From contig JAAEQB010000068.1 of assembly GCA_024231975.1 (NCBI GenBank), forward strand, positions 104,533 through 168,532: a stretch of 64,000 nucleotides of DNA. The letters run 5' to 3'. Shown here one piece after another: positions 24,227 to 32,880 of this stretch. Position 1 is the first letter of the stretch. Each line of letters opens with the position of its first letter. The DNA is from Allobosea sp. GTDB taxonomy: Bacteria > Pseudomonadota > Alphaproteobacteria > Rhizobiales > Beijerinckiaceae. The notes beneath the pieces are model-generated. The model was given only the letters and a program-made list of their open reading frames with translations. It ran no database searches and was not told the DNA's origin. The position numbers and the translations under genes are program-made.

Positions 24227-24538
24227 ATGAGGACGATCAAGCCGCAGGATTTCACCGGCAGCCGCGCCTGGGATGCGCTCGACATCGAGCGCATCGACGA
24301 CGCCACCATCCGGCTGCACTGGACCGATCAGCCCTATAAATGGCACGTCAACGATGGCCCCGAGGTCTTCGTCGTCCTCGACGGCGAAGTCGACATGCAC
24401 ACCCGTGCCGACGGCACCGAGAGCGTGCAGCGGCTGCTGCGCGGCGACATTTTCCACGCGCAGGACGGGGACGCCCATGTCGCCCACCCAGTCGGCCCGG
24501 CGCGCGTGCTGGTGATCGAGCGCGCCGGCAGCGTCTGA
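24227..24538 (+). CDS. Small cupin-domain protein
   Basis: Single-domain cupin of 103 residues. The cupin strands read DQPYKWHVNDGPEVFVVLDG and GDIFHAQDGDAHVAHPVG; the His in KWHVND and the second-motif histidines could bind a metal. ATG at 24227 is chosen because the upstream extension has no family similarity. Divergent from the Lrp regulator, convergent with the first TRAP binding protein. Confidence 0.85.
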   Translation: MRTIKPQDFTGSRAWDALDIERIDDATIRLHWTDQPYKWHVNDGPEVFVVLDGEVDMHTRADGTESVQRLLRGDIFHAQDGDAHVAHPVGPARVLVIERAGSV

Positions 24539-24542
24539 AACC

Positions 24543-24570
24543 AAAAATCCCCGACCTTGCGGCCGGGGAC
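24543..24570 (-). terminator. Terminator of TRAP binding protein 1
   Basis: Minus-strand hairpin GTCCCCGGCC-GCAA-GGTCGGGGAT followed by TTTTGG, 41 bases past the stop at 24611. It could also work in the other direction for the cupin gene. Confidence 0.7.
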
Positions 24571-24610
24571 CCCCAACAAGTTGGCCGGCGGACCGGCGGT
24601 CGCTCTCGTT

Positions 24611-25705
24611 TCAGAGCAGGTTGCCCGCGCGGGCGCGGATCAGGAAGTTGTCGTAGGTGTATTCGGCGATCTGGAACCAGAGATATTCGTCGCCGCGGAA
24701 GGCCGACATCGCCTCGTAGATCTTCTTGAAGTCCGGGTTCTTGGCGTTGGTCTCGGCATAGACCTCCTTGGACGCCTTGAGGCAGGCTTCCATGATCTCC
24801 TGCGAGAACGGCCGCAGCTGTGCGCCCCCTCCGACCAGGCGCTTCAGCGCCGCCGGATTGCGGGCATCGTACTTGGCCTGCATGTCGATATTGGCGAGGC
24901 CCGCCGCCGTCGTCAGGATCGACTTGTAGATCTTGGGCAGGCCGTCCCACTTCGCCGTGTTGATGAAGAAGTGCAGCGAGGCGCCGCCTTCCCACCAGCC
25001 GGGATAGTAGTAATAGGGCGCGACCTTGTTGAAGCCGAGCTTCTCGTCATCGGCCGGCCCGACCCATTCGGCGGCGTCGATCGTGCCCTTCTCCAGCGCC
25101 GGATAGATGTCGCCGCCGCCGATCTGCTGCGGCACGACGCCGAGCTTGCTGACGACCTGGCCGGCGAAGCCGCCGATGCGCATCTTCAGGCCCTGGAGAT
25201 CGGCGACCGTCTTGATCTCCTTGCGGAACCAGCCGCCCATCTGGCAGCCGGTATTGCCGCCCGGCACCGCGTAGATGTTGTGCTTCTTGTAGAACTCGTT
25301 GAGCAGGTCCATGCCGCCGCCATGGTAGAACCAGGCGTTCTGCTGGCGGGCGTTGAGGCCGAACGGCACGGCCGTGCCGAAGGCGAAGGTCGGGTCCTTG
25401 CCGACATAGTAATAGGAGGCGGTGTGGCACATCTCGACCGTGCCGTTGGTCACCGCATCGGCCGCCTGCAGGGCAGGCACGATCTCGCCGGCCGCGAAGA
25501 CCTGAATCTGGAATTTACCGTCGGTCGCCTCGGAAACCGCCTTGGATAGCACTTCCGAGGCGCCGTAGATCGTATCGAGCGATTTCGGGAAGGACGAGGT
25601 GACGCGCCATTTCACCTCGGGCATGGATTGCGCGATGGCCGGAGCGGCGATGACGCTGGCGGCGCCGCCGGCGCCGGCGACCTTCAAGAACTGACGACGC
25701 TTCAT
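24611..25705 (-). CDS. TRAP transporter substrate-binding protein (TakP/FcbT1-like), copy 1
   Basis: Periplasmic DctP-type receptor of 364 residues with a twin-arginine signal (MKRRQFLKVAGAGG, cleaved after AIAQS). Landmarks of the TakP/FcbT1 group: KWRVTSSFPKSLDTIYG, AGEIVPALQAADAV, NTGCQMGGWFRKEI, LKMRIGGFAGQV and PYYYYPGWWEGG. Known TakP binds 2-oxo acids such as pyruvate with sodium; the ligand here is unknown. Start at 25705 has GGAGGA upstream. Very similar to the next gene, so a recent duplication. Confidence 0.93.
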   Translation of the reverse strand: MKRRQFLKVAGAGGAASVIAAPAIAQSMPEVKWRVTSSFPKSLDTIYGASEVLSKAVSEATDGKFQIQVFAAGEIVPALQAADAVTNGTVEMCHTASYYYVGKDPTFAFGTAVPFGLNARQQNAWFYHGGGMDLLNEFYKKHNIYAVPGGNTGCQMGGWFRKEIKTVADLQGLKMRIGGFAGQVVSKLGVVPQQIGGGDIYPALEKGTIDAAEWVGPADDEKLGFNKVAPYYYYPGWWEGGASLHFFINTAKWDGLPKIYKSILTTAAGLANIDMQAKYDARNPAALKRLVGGGAQLRPFSQEIMEACLKASKEVYAETNAKNPDFKKIYEAMSAFRGDEYLWFQIAEYTYDNFLIRARAGNLL

Positions 25706-25891
25706 GCGGTGTGCTCCTCCCAGAGCTTTCCGGCGCGCCGGTCTTTCCGGTTCGCGCGCAAGAGCGCCAGAAAAGGGCATCCGCCCGGCGAGCGCAAGCA
25801 TCGCACATGACCCCTATGCGATTTCTGCATAGGTATTTGGTCTAACCCGACTTGGCATCGGCGCACCGACAGCACGATAGCTCGCGCCAAT

Positions 25892-25919
25892 GAAAAAGCC
25901 CGGCCGCAAGGCCGGGCTT
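25892..25919 (-). terminator. Terminator of TRAP binding protein 2
   Basis: Minus-strand stem AAGCCCGGCC-TTGC-GGCCGGGCTT followed by a T tract (TTT), 28 bases after the stop at 25947. It separates the two paralogous binding-protein genes, so each is its own unit. Confidence 0.88.
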
Positions 25920-25946
25920 CGTTCCTGTTGCCGGGATTGACGGCGA

Positions 25947-27032
25947 CTACTTGCCGCGATTGCGGACCTGGAAGATGTCGAAGGTGAGCTCGGCCACCTG
26001 CCACCAGAGATACTGATCGCCGCGGAAGGCGACCATGGCGTCGATCGCCTTCTTGAAGTCCGGGTTCTTGGCCGAAATCTCGGCGTAGAGCTCGTTGGAG
26101 GCCTTGAGCGAGGCTTCCATGACATCCTGCGGGAAGGGACGCAGCTGCGTGCCGGCACCGACGAGGCGCTTCAGCGCCGCCGGGTTCTGCACATCGTACT
26201 TCGCCGCCATCTGGGTATTGGCGTAGGTGCAGGCGGCGGTCAGCGCAGCCTGATAGGCCTTCGGCAGCGCATTCCATTTCTCCAGATTGACGAAGGCGTG
26301 GACGCAGGGTCCGCCTTCCCAGAAGCCCGGATAGTAGTAATAGGGCGCAACCTTCGAGAAGCCGAGCTTCTCGTCATCATAGGGGCCGACCCACTCGGCG
26401 CCATCGATGGTGCCCTTCTCAAGCGCGGGATAGATGTCGCCGCCGCCGATCTGCTGCGGCACCAGGCCGAGCTTCTGCAGGACGGAGCCGGCGATGCCGC
26501 CGATGCGCATCTTCAGGCCGTTGATGTCGGCGACACTCTTGATCTCCTTGCGGAACCAGCCGCCCATCTGGGCGCCGGTGTTGCCGCAAGGCAGGCCGTA
26601 CATATTGAACTTCTTGTAGAACTCGTTGAACAGCTCGTTGCCGCCGCCCTGGAACAGCCAGGCGTTCTGCTGACGGGCGTTGAGGCCGAACGGCACGGAG
26701 GCGGCGATCGCGAAGGTCGGATCCTTGCCGACATAGTAGTACGAGACGGTGTGGCACATCTCGACCGTGTTGTTGCTTACCGCGTCGGCGGCCTGCAGCG
26801 CTGGCACGATCTCGCCCGCCGCGAAGACCTGGATCTGGAACTTGCCGTCGGTCAGCTCGGAGACCATCTTCGCCATGACCTCGGCGCCGCCGTAGATCGT
26901 GTCGAGGGATTTCGGGAAGCTCGAGGCGAGGCGCCACTTCACTTCGGGATTGGACTGCGCAACCGCTGGCATCGCGACGGCGGACACGGCTGCACCTGTA
27001 CCGGCGACCTGCAGGAACTGACGACGCTTCAT
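25947..27032 (-). CDS. TRAP transporter substrate-binding protein (TakP/FcbT1-like), copy 2
   Basis: A 361-residue twin-arginine-exported receptor (MKRRQFLQVAGTGA) closely parallel to copy 1: KWRLASSFPKSLDTIYGGAE, AGEIVPALQAADAV, NTGAQMGGWFRKEI, LKMRIGGIAGSV and YYYYPGFWEGGP. Differences cluster in loops near the ligand site (GGNTGC versus CGNTGA; GWWEGGASLH versus GFWEGGPCVH), which fits different ligand preference. The ATG at 27032 is preferred over one at 27041, because the GAGGAG site would touch the latter. Confidence 0.93.
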   Translation of the reverse strand: MKRRQFLQVAGTGAAVSAVAMPAVAQSNPEVKWRLASSFPKSLDTIYGGAEVMAKMVSELTDGKFQIQVFAAGEIVPALQAADAVSNNTVEMCHTVSYYYVGKDPTFAIAASVPFGLNARQQNAWLFQGGGNELFNEFYKKFNMYGLPCGNTGAQMGGWFRKEIKSVADINGLKMRIGGIAGSVLQKLGLVPQQIGGGDIYPALEKGTIDGAEWVGPYDDEKLGFSKVAPYYYYPGFWEGGPCVHAFVNLEKWNALPKAYQAALTAACTYANTQMAAKYDVQNPAALKRLVGAGTQLRPFPQDVMEASLKASNELYAEISAKNPDFKKAIDAMVAFRGDQYLWWQVAELTFDIFQVRNRGK

Positions 27033-27345
27033 GTGGGACATCTCCTCGTTTCGACGTTTATCGCCGCGCCCGTGCAGCAATAGCATCGAGACGGGCGACG
27101 TTTGTAGGACGACCTTGGTGTGATGCAGCGATGATCGGAAGCGGCATTCCGGGTTGACCCACGGTTAGTCCGCTCGCTTCGAATCTATACTTGCACAGGA
27201 TTTGCGCAGCAGTCCCCCCAATCGTGACTGGATCGTCAACCGACACGGGGCGCTCGACAATTGCACTCGAAGCATGGCACGGCTGCATGAGACGCGCATG
27301 GACCTTTTTCTGTCCTCGGTCAACCGTCGGCTGTAACGAGGCTTC
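27033..27345. other. Intergenic region, no gene supported
   Basis: This 313-base gap lies between divergent genes. It is AT-richer than its neighbours around 27170-27300 and should hold two promoters. No repeat, RNA gene or plausible small ORF was seen; the minus-strand ORF crossing it is a shadow of the DCC gene. Confidence 0.4.
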
Positions 27346-27765
27346 ATGACCAGCCCTGCCGCCCCGATCTGGCTTTATGACGGCGTCTGCGTGCTGTGCT
27401 CCGGCGGCGTGCGCTACACCTTGCTGCATGAGCGCGACCACGAGATCCGTTTCGTCGCGATCCAGTCCGCCGAAGGCCGCGCCCTGGCGCAGGCGCATGG
27501 CATCGATCCGGACGAGCCCGACAGCTTCCTTTTCATCGAGAACGGCGAGGCGCTGGCCAAATCCGCCGGCGTGCTGGCCCTCATCCGTCATCTGAACGGG
27601 CCGGTGCGCCTGCTGCTGCTCGGACGCGCGCTGCCGAAAGCCTGGCGCGACTGGCTTTACGATCGCGTCGCGCGCAACCGCTATCGGCTCTTCGGTCAGA
27701 AGGCCTCGTGCGAGATGCCGGACCCGGCGGTGCGCCAGCGCTTCACCTTGCCGGAGAGCCGATGA
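27346..27765 (+). CDS. DCC-family thiol-disulfide oxidoreductase (DUF393)
   Basis: A 139-residue DCC protein named for the DxxCxxC motif, here YDGVCVLCSGGV (residues 11-22). The remaining family blocks are IRFVAIQSAEGRALAQAHGI, DSFLFIENGEALAKSAGVL and a C-terminal YDRVARNRYRLFG. Predicted cytoplasmic thioredoxin-like redox protein. First gene of an operon; its stop overlaps the start of the DUF4166 reductase gene (ATGA), a common pairing for this family. Confidence 0.92.
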   Translation: MTSPAAPIWLYDGVCVLCSGGVRYTLLHERDHEIRFVAIQSAEGRALAQAHGIDPDEPDSFLFIENGEALAKSAGVLALIRHLNGPVRLLLLGRALPKAWRDWLYDRVARNRYRLFGQKASCEMPDPAVRQRFTLPESR

Positions 27766-29444
27766 AGCGCGTCGTCCTGATCGGCGCTACCGGCGTCTTC
27801 GGCCGGCGACTGGCGCGCCATCTCTCGCGCATGGACGGCATCGAGCTCGTGCTGACGTCGCGCAGCGTCGAAAAGGCGCAGGCCCTGGCGACGGAGCTGG
27901 CGGCCGAGGCCAGCGTGCCGGTCAGCGGCACCGGGCTCGATCGCGACACGGACCTCGTCGCCACCCTTGCCACGCTGAAGCCCTGGCTGGTGATCGACGC
28001 CTCAGGACCGTTCCAGCAGCAGGGTTATGAGGTGCCGACTGCGGCACTGCTGCTCGGCGCCCATGTCGTCGACCTCGCCGATGCGCGCGGCTACCTCGCT
28101 GGCTACGGCGCACAGCTCGACGAACTCGCGAGGCAACATGGCCTCGTCGCGCTCGCCGGCGCCAGCTCGACGCCGGCCCTGTCCACGGCAGCCGTGCGGG
28201 AATTGAGCGAGGGTTGGGAGCGGCTCGACAGCGTCGACATCGCGATCACGCCGGGCGGGCGCAGCGAGGTGGGCCCCTCCGTCATCGCCGCGGTCCTGAG
28301 CTATGCCGGCAAGCCCGTGCCGATCTGGCGCGAAGGTGAGCTTCAGACCATCCCCGGCTGGGGCTCCGGCGAGGTCGTCGACATGCCCGGCCTCGGGCCG
28401 CGACGGGTTGCGCCGGTGGAAACGGTCGACGCCGAGACGCTAGGCCCCGGGCTGGCCGTGCGCTCGCGGGTGGCCTTCTCGGCCGGGCTGGAAGCCGGGA
28501 TCGAGCAATGGGGGCTGGCGCTGCTCGCATTCCTCCGCCGCCGCGGCTGGGTCTCCGACCTCGCGCCGCTGGTGCCCTATCTCGTCAAGGCGCGCGGAAT
28601 CACCCGGCTCTGGACTTCCGACCGCGGCGGCATGCGCGTCGCCATTGCCGGTATCGATCGGAAGAGGCGGCCGCGCCGGGCCTATTGGTCGCTGCTGGCG
28701 GAGAACGACGATGGCCCGCAGGTGCCGACGCTGGCGGCGGCTGCGGCAGTGCGGGCCTTGCTGGCGGACGCGATCGCTCCCGGTGCGCGCTCGGCAGCCG
28801 AGGCGCTCAACCTCGCCGCTATCGAGGCCGAGATGACGCGCTATGCGATCAGCATCAACCAGGACGAGCGCGCCGTCGGCCCTGCCTTGTTCGAGACGGT
28901 GCTCGGCTCGCAGGCCGTCGCGATGATGCCGGCGGCGATCCGGGCCTTCCACGCCGCCGAGGCCGAGCCGGTCTGGCAAGGCGAGGCCGAGGTCACCCGT
29001 GGAAACGGGCCTGCGATCGCCCTGCTGTGCCGGCTCTTCGGCCTGCCCGAGCCCGGCGCGGGGCTGCCGGTGACGGTCAGCGTCGCCAGGGGCGATTCGT
29101 TCGACGAGACCTGCGAGATCTGGACCCGCAACTTCGCCGGCCAGCGCTTCCAGTCGCGCCTGAGCCTCGATCGCCATGGCGAATTGCGCGAGGCCTTCGG
29201 CCCGTTCTCCTTCACGCTCGCCGCCGAAGGAACGCGGGAGGGCCTAGCGCTGCCGATCGCCTCCTGGCGCGTCTTCGGCTTGCGTCTGCCCCGCTTCCTG
29301 ATGCCGTCGGCCGAGGCGTATGAGACGGTTGACGCCGATGGCCGCTTCCGTTTCGACGTGAAGCTGATTTTGCCCTTCTTCGGCCTGCTCGCCCATTATC
29401 GCGGCTGGCTCAAACCTCGGGGACCAAGCGATGGACCAGGATAA
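27762..29444 (+). CDS. Saccharopine-dehydrogenase-like protein with DUF4166 domain
   Basis: Two-domain protein of 560 residues. Residues 1-350 form a saccharopine-dehydrogenase-type NAD(P) fold (VVLIGATGVFGRRLARHLSR, VIDASGPFQQQGY, VDLADARGYLAGY). Residues about 375-560 are DUF4166 (LFETVLGSQAVAMMPAAIRA to FDVKLILPFFGLLAHYRGWL). Substrate unknown. Its start overlaps the DCC gene, and its end overlaps the agmatinase start by 14 bases. Confidence 0.9.
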   Translation: MKRVVLIGATGVFGRRLARHLSRMDGIELVLTSRSVEKAQALATELAAEASVPVSGTGLDRDTDLVATLATLKPWLVIDASGPFQQQGYEVPTAALLLGAHVVDLADARGYLAGYGAQLDELARQHGLVALAGASSTPALSTAAVRELSEGWERLDSVDIAITPGGRSEVGPSVIAAVLSYAGKPVPIWREGELQTIPGWGSGEVVDMPGLGPRRVAPVETVDAETLGPGLAVRSRVAFSAGLEAGIEQWGLALLAFLRRRGWVSDLAPLVPYLVKARGITRLWTSDRGGMRVAIAGIDRKRRPRRAYWSLLAENDDGPQVPTLAAAAAVRALLADAIAPGARSAAEALNLAAIEAEMTRYAISINQDERAVGPALFETVLGSQAVAMMPAAIRAFHAAEAEPVWQGEAEVTRGNGPAIALLCRLFGLPEPGAGLPVTVSVARGDSFDETCEIWTRNFAGQRFQSRLSLDRHGELREAFGPFSFTLAAEGTREGLALPIASWRVFGLRLPRFLMPSAEAYETVDADGRFRFDVKLILPFFGLLAHYRGWLKPRGPSDGPG

Positions 29445-30483
29445 ACTCGCAAAACTCAGGGCGCGCTATGCCGGGGCGAGCGGCGCCGACATCCATGACC
29501 CACGCTTCGCCAAGGTCGCGGCCGGCCAGTTCCAGGGCGATCGGCGCAAATGGCCGTTCTCCGATGTCGCGACCTTCATCAACGCGCCCTACCGGCCCGA
29601 CGCCCTGAGCAAGCCCGATCTCGGCGGGCTCGACGTCGCCATCATCGGCCTGCCGATGGATCTCGGCGTCACCAACCGGGCCGGCACTCGTCTCGGCCCG
29701 CGCGCGGTGCGCGCCGTCGAGCGCATGGGGCCAATGGACCATGTCAACGGCACCGCGCCGTTCAACCTGATCAAGGCCGCCGATATCGGCGACGTGCCCT
29801 TCCGCTCGCGCTATTCGCTGGAGAGCTGCCATGAGGACATCGAGGCGACCTTCAAGCAGATCGTGAAGGCCGGGGTCTCGACGCTCGGGGTCGGCGGCGA
29901 CCATTCGATCACCTACCCGATCCTGAAGGCGGTCGGCGAGAAGCGCCCGGTCGGCATGGTCCATATCGACGCGCATTGCGACACGTCGGGGCCCTATGAG
30001 GGCTCGAAATTCCATCATGGCGGGCCGTTCCGGCAGGCGGTGCTCGACGGCGTGCTCGATCCGGAGCGCGTCATCCAGATCGGCATCCGCGGCGGCGCCG
30101 AATATCTCTGGGAGTTCTCCTACGAGTCCGGCATGACCGTGATCCATGCCGACGAGGTCGACCGGATGGGCCTCGACGCCGTGATCGCCAAGGCGCTCGC
30201 CGTGATCGGCGACGGGCCGACCTACGTCTCCTTCGACGTCGATTCGCTCGATCCGGCCTTCGCGCCCGGCACCGGCACGCCGGAGGTCGGCGGCCTCACC
30301 CCGCGCGAGGCGCTCGCCATCCTGCGCGGCTTGAAAGGCCAGAACATCGTCGCCGCCGACGTGGTCGAGGTCGCCCCGCAATACGATGCGACCAGCAACA
30401 CGGCGCAATGCGCGGCGCAGGTGCTGTTCCTCGAGCTCTGCCTGATCGCCGAGGCGAGAGCCGCCGGCAAGGGCCGGCCGTGA
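29431..30483 (+). CDS. speB: Agmatinase-type ureohydrolase
   Basis: Mn-dependent hydrolase of 350 residues in the arginase/agmatinase superfamily, expected to split a guanidino compound to urea and an amine. All metal motifs are present: GGDHSITYP, VHIDAHCDT and SFDVDSLDPAFAPGTGTPE. Length and the N-terminal extension match agmatinase or guanidinobutyrase; substrate cannot be fixed from sequence. The ATG at 29431 lies inside the end of the previous gene. An Lrp regulator follows with GTGA overlap and may respond to an amino acid linked to this reaction. Confidence 0.92.
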   Translation: MDQDKLAKLRARYAGASGADIHDPRFAKVAAGQFQGDRRKWPFSDVATFINAPYRPDALSKPDLGGLDVAIIGLPMDLGVTNRAGTRLGPRAVRAVERMGPMDHVNGTAPFNLIKAADIGDVPFRSRYSLESCHEDIEATFKQIVKAGVSTLGVGGDHSITYPILKAVGEKRPVGMVHIDAHCDTSGPYEGSKFHHGGPFRQAVLDGVLDPERVIQIGIRGGAEYLWEFSYESGMTVIHADEVDRMGLDAVIAKALAVIGDGPTYVSFDVDSLDPAFAPGTGTPEVGGLTPREALAILRGLKGQNIVAADVVEVAPQYDATSNTAQCAAQVLFLELCLIAEARAAGKGRP

Positions 30484-30965
30484 AGCGAAAGACGCTCCAG
30501 CTCGACGCGATCGATCGCCAGATCATCGCGATCCTGCGGGCGGAAGGCCGGATCACCAACCAGGCCCTGTCGGAACGGGTCGGGCTCTCGGCCCGGCCCT
30601 GCCTGGAGCGGATGCGCCGGCTGGAAACCTCCGGGCTGATCGCCGGCTATGGCGCAAGGCTTTCGCCCGAGCTCGCCGGCCACGCCATCATCGCCTTCGC
30701 GCAGATCTCGCTGCGCGACCATTCGGTCGGCCGGCGCGAGCGCGTCGAGAAGGTGCTGCGCGCCTGTCCGGACGTGGTCGAGCTGCTGGTGATCAGCGGC
30801 GAGGCCGATTACCTCGCCCGCATCGTCGCGCCCTCGCTCGCCGCCTATGAGGAGCTGACCGGGGCCTGGCTCGCCGACAATCAGCTCGGCATCGCCCGGA
30901 TCGCCACCACCTTCGCGCTGAAGGCGCTGAAGGATTTCGAGGGCTATCCGCTGCTGGAGGAGTAG
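30480..30965 (+). CDS. Lrp/AsnC family transcriptional regulator
   Basis: A 161-residue regulator: HTH LDAIDRQIIAILRAEGRITN and LSERVGLSARPCLERMRRLE, then the RAM domain (VVELLVISGEADYLARIVAP). GTG start overlaps the agmatinase stop, so it is made with the enzyme it probably controls. Confidence 0.92.
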   Translation: MKRKTLQLDAIDRQIIAILRAEGRITNQALSERVGLSARPCLERMRRLETSGLIAGYGARLSPELAGHAIIAFAQISLRDHSVGRRERVEKVLRACPDVVELLVISGEADYLARIVAPSLAAYEELTGAWLADNQLGIARIATTFALKALKDFEGYPLLEE

Positions 30966-30979
30966 CGGGCGACCCTGCT

Positions 30980-31609
30980 CTAGCCGCCCTGCCCGGCGAG
31001 ATGCCCCTTCAGCATGGTGCGCAATTCGGCGATGGCCGGCGCACGCACGCTCTCGTCATCATCTGCGCGCAGCATCGCCGCGACCCGGATCAGGTGCAGG
31101 GTCACGGCGGCGAGTGAAGCCATTCGCGCCTTGGCCACCGGCGGCTCGACCGCGCCGAGCAGCGCTACGATGTGACCGCGCAGGCGAGCGCGCGCCTCCT
31201 TCTTGACGGCGGGATCGAGAGTGCGCCGCTCGCTGACGGCGAGGAAGGCCGGATTCTCTTCGAGATAGGTCACGAAGCGGGCAAAGAGCGCATCCACCGC
31301 CGGCTCGACCGGCTGGCCCCGCACCTCCTCCGCCAGCAAGTCGAGCATGCCGGCGAGCGCATCGAGATAGCGGGCGTGCAGCGCCGCGGCGACATGCTCC
31401 TTGGTGGGGAAGAACTGGTAGAGCGAGCCGATCGAGGCGCCGGCGCGCGCGGCGATCTGCGTCATCGTCGCCGCCTCATATCCGGCCTCGGCGAAGACCG
31501 CGCTGGCACCGTCGAGCAGCGCCGAGACGCGCTTCAGGCCACGGCTGCGGCTCGGTTCCTTGGCGATCTTCTCCGCCGGGGGGCTTGAATTTTGTGAGGA
31601 CATACTCAT
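30980..31609 (-). CDS. TetR family transcriptional regulator
   Basis: Repressor of 209 residues: N-terminal HTH (AVFAEAGYEAATMTQIAARA, GASIGSLYQFFPTKEHVAAAL, about 35-80) and a helical ligand-binding C-terminal part. It diverges from the isochorismatase-type gene with 68 bases between them. Two matching 14-base dyads, one overlapping its own start codon, are good operator candidates. So it likely represses itself and the hydrolase. Confidence 0.92.
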   Translation of the reverse strand: MSMSSQNSSPPAEKIAKEPSRSRGLKRVSALLDGASAVFAEAGYEAATMTQIAARAGASIGSLYQFFPTKEHVAAALHARYLDALAGMLDLLAEEVRGQPVEPAVDALFARFVTYLEENPAFLAVSERRTLDPAVKKEARARLRGHIVALLGAVEPPVAKARMASLAAVTLHLIRVAAMLRADDDESVRAPAIAELRTMLKGHLAGQGG

Positions 31610-31636
31610 AAATCTATAAACATGAGGATACCCTCA
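31595..31636. promoter_or_regulatory. Paired TetR operator candidates
   Basis: Two related dyads, TGAGGACATACTCA at 31595-31608 and TGAGGATACCCTCA at 31623-31636, start exactly 28 bases apart between the divergent TetR and hydrolase genes. The first covers the TetR start codon. Confidence 0.7.
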
Positions 31637-31677
31637 CATAAAGGCCATCTCGGCCACGCTCCCTGACGGAGATCCCG

Positions 31678-32265
31678 ATGACGCTCCAGCTCGACCCTCG
31701 CAAAACCGCTCTCGTCCTCATCGACATGCAGCAGGGAACGCTCGCCTTCCCGCTCGCACCCTATGACCGGACAACCCTCATCGCCAACACGGCCGCGCTC
31801 GGCCAGGCCTTCGCCAAGGCCTGCGGCCTGATCGCGACGGTCAGGGTCGCGTTCGCGCCGGACCGCTCCGACCTGCCGCCGCAGACCATCGACCAGCCGA
31901 TGATGCTGCCGCAGGGCGGCTTTCCGGCAGACTGGTCGGAGCTCACTCCCGAAATCGCCGCCCTGCCCGCAGCCGTCTCCGTCACCAAGCGGCATTGGAG
32001 CGCCTTCTACGGCACCGAGCTCGACCTGCAATTGCGGCGGCGGCGGATAGAGACGGTGGTGATTGGCGGCATCGCCACCAATTTCGGCGTCGAATCGACG
32101 GCGCGTGATGCCTGGCAGCATGGCTATGACGTGATCGTCGCCGAGGACGCCTCGAGCTCGGTCGGCGCCAACCTGCACGCCTTCGCCATCGCCTCGACCC
32201 TGCCGCGTGTCTCGCGGGTCCGGCGCATCGCCGAAATCGCCGCAGCCATCACCCAGGCTGCGTAG
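31678..32265 (+). CDS. Isochorismatase-family hydrolase
   Basis: A 195-residue protein of the isochorismatase-like superfamily. The catalytic Asp sits in VLIDMQQGT and the Lys in VTKRHWSAFYGT. At the nucleophile position of amidase members (GVATNVCV) it reads GIATNFGVEST, so the Cys is Gly, as in EntB/PhzD-type isochorismatases. That points away from nicotinamidase-type chemistry. The start at 31678 has GGAGAT upstream. Divergent from and probably repressed by the TetR gene. Confidence 0.88.
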   Translation: MTLQLDPRKTALVLIDMQQGTLAFPLAPYDRTTLIANTAALGQAFAKACGLIATVRVAFAPDRSDLPPQTIDQPMMLPQGGFPADWSELTPEIAALPAAVSVTKRHWSAFYGTELDLQLRRRRIETVVIGGIATNFGVESTARDAWQHGYDVIVAEDASSSVGANLHAFAIASTLPRVSRVRRIAEIAAAITQAA

Positions 32266-32277
32266 CGCCGACGACCG

Positions 32278-32751
32278 TCAAAGCGGCAAAAGCGCATCAG
32301 GCTTCACATCGCCGATCGATGCATAGCTGTGGGTCTCCCTGACGCCCGGGAGCGGCAGGATGACCCGCTGCAGGAACTCCTGGAACGTCGCCATGTCGGC
32401 GATCCGCGCTTTGACCAGATAGTCGAAGCCGCCGATCACCATGTGGCATTCGATGATCTCGGGCGCCTTCGCGACCGCTTCGGCAAAGCGGTCGAAGACA
32501 TGCGGGGCGGTGTGATCGAGCCTGACCTCGATGAAGACGAGCGTGCCGCGTCCGATCTTCGACGGCTCGAGCACCGCCCTGACTGCGCGGATGAAGCCCT
32601 CGCCGAAGAGGCGCTTGATCCGTTGCGACGCCCCGGTCGGTGACAGCCCGACGCGCTGGGCGAGGTCGAGCACCGTCCGCCGGCCATCCTCCTGCAACAG
32701 CCTGAGCAGCTGGCGGTCGACGCGATCGAGATCGTTCATTCCGATACTCAC
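32278..32751 (-). CDS. Lrp/AsnC family transcriptional regulator
   Basis: A 157-residue regulator: HTH DRVDRQLLRLLQEDGRRTVL and LAQRVGLSPTGASQRIKRLF, RAM domain with ECHMVIGGFDYLVKARIADM. A second ATG four codons in (32739) is possible. Divergent from the ornithine cyclodeaminase-type gene, its likely target. Confidence 0.92.
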   Translation of the reverse strand: MSIGMNDLDRVDRQLLRLLQEDGRRTVLDLAQRVGLSPTGASQRIKRLFGEGFIRAVRAVLEPSKIGRGTLVFIEVRLDHTAPHVFDRFAEAVAKAPEIIECHMVIGGFDYLVKARIADMATFQEFLQRVILPLPGVRETHSYASIGDVKPDALLPL

Positions 32752-32880
32752 ACTTTCAAGTGCCTCTCGGCGTGAGATTCACGCAAGAAGTTCGAAATCA
32801 GCATATTTTATCGCACCCGATCGCCGCAATACGGTTTGAATGGCACTCGATGCCAGTCCGTAGCAAAGGCGAGCAAGATC

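Noticed and set aside
31678..32265. Isochorismatase-type protein as a dead enzyme because Cys is missing
   Set aside because: True isochorismatases (EntB, PhzD) also lack this Cys; the Asp and Lys are present, so it may be active.
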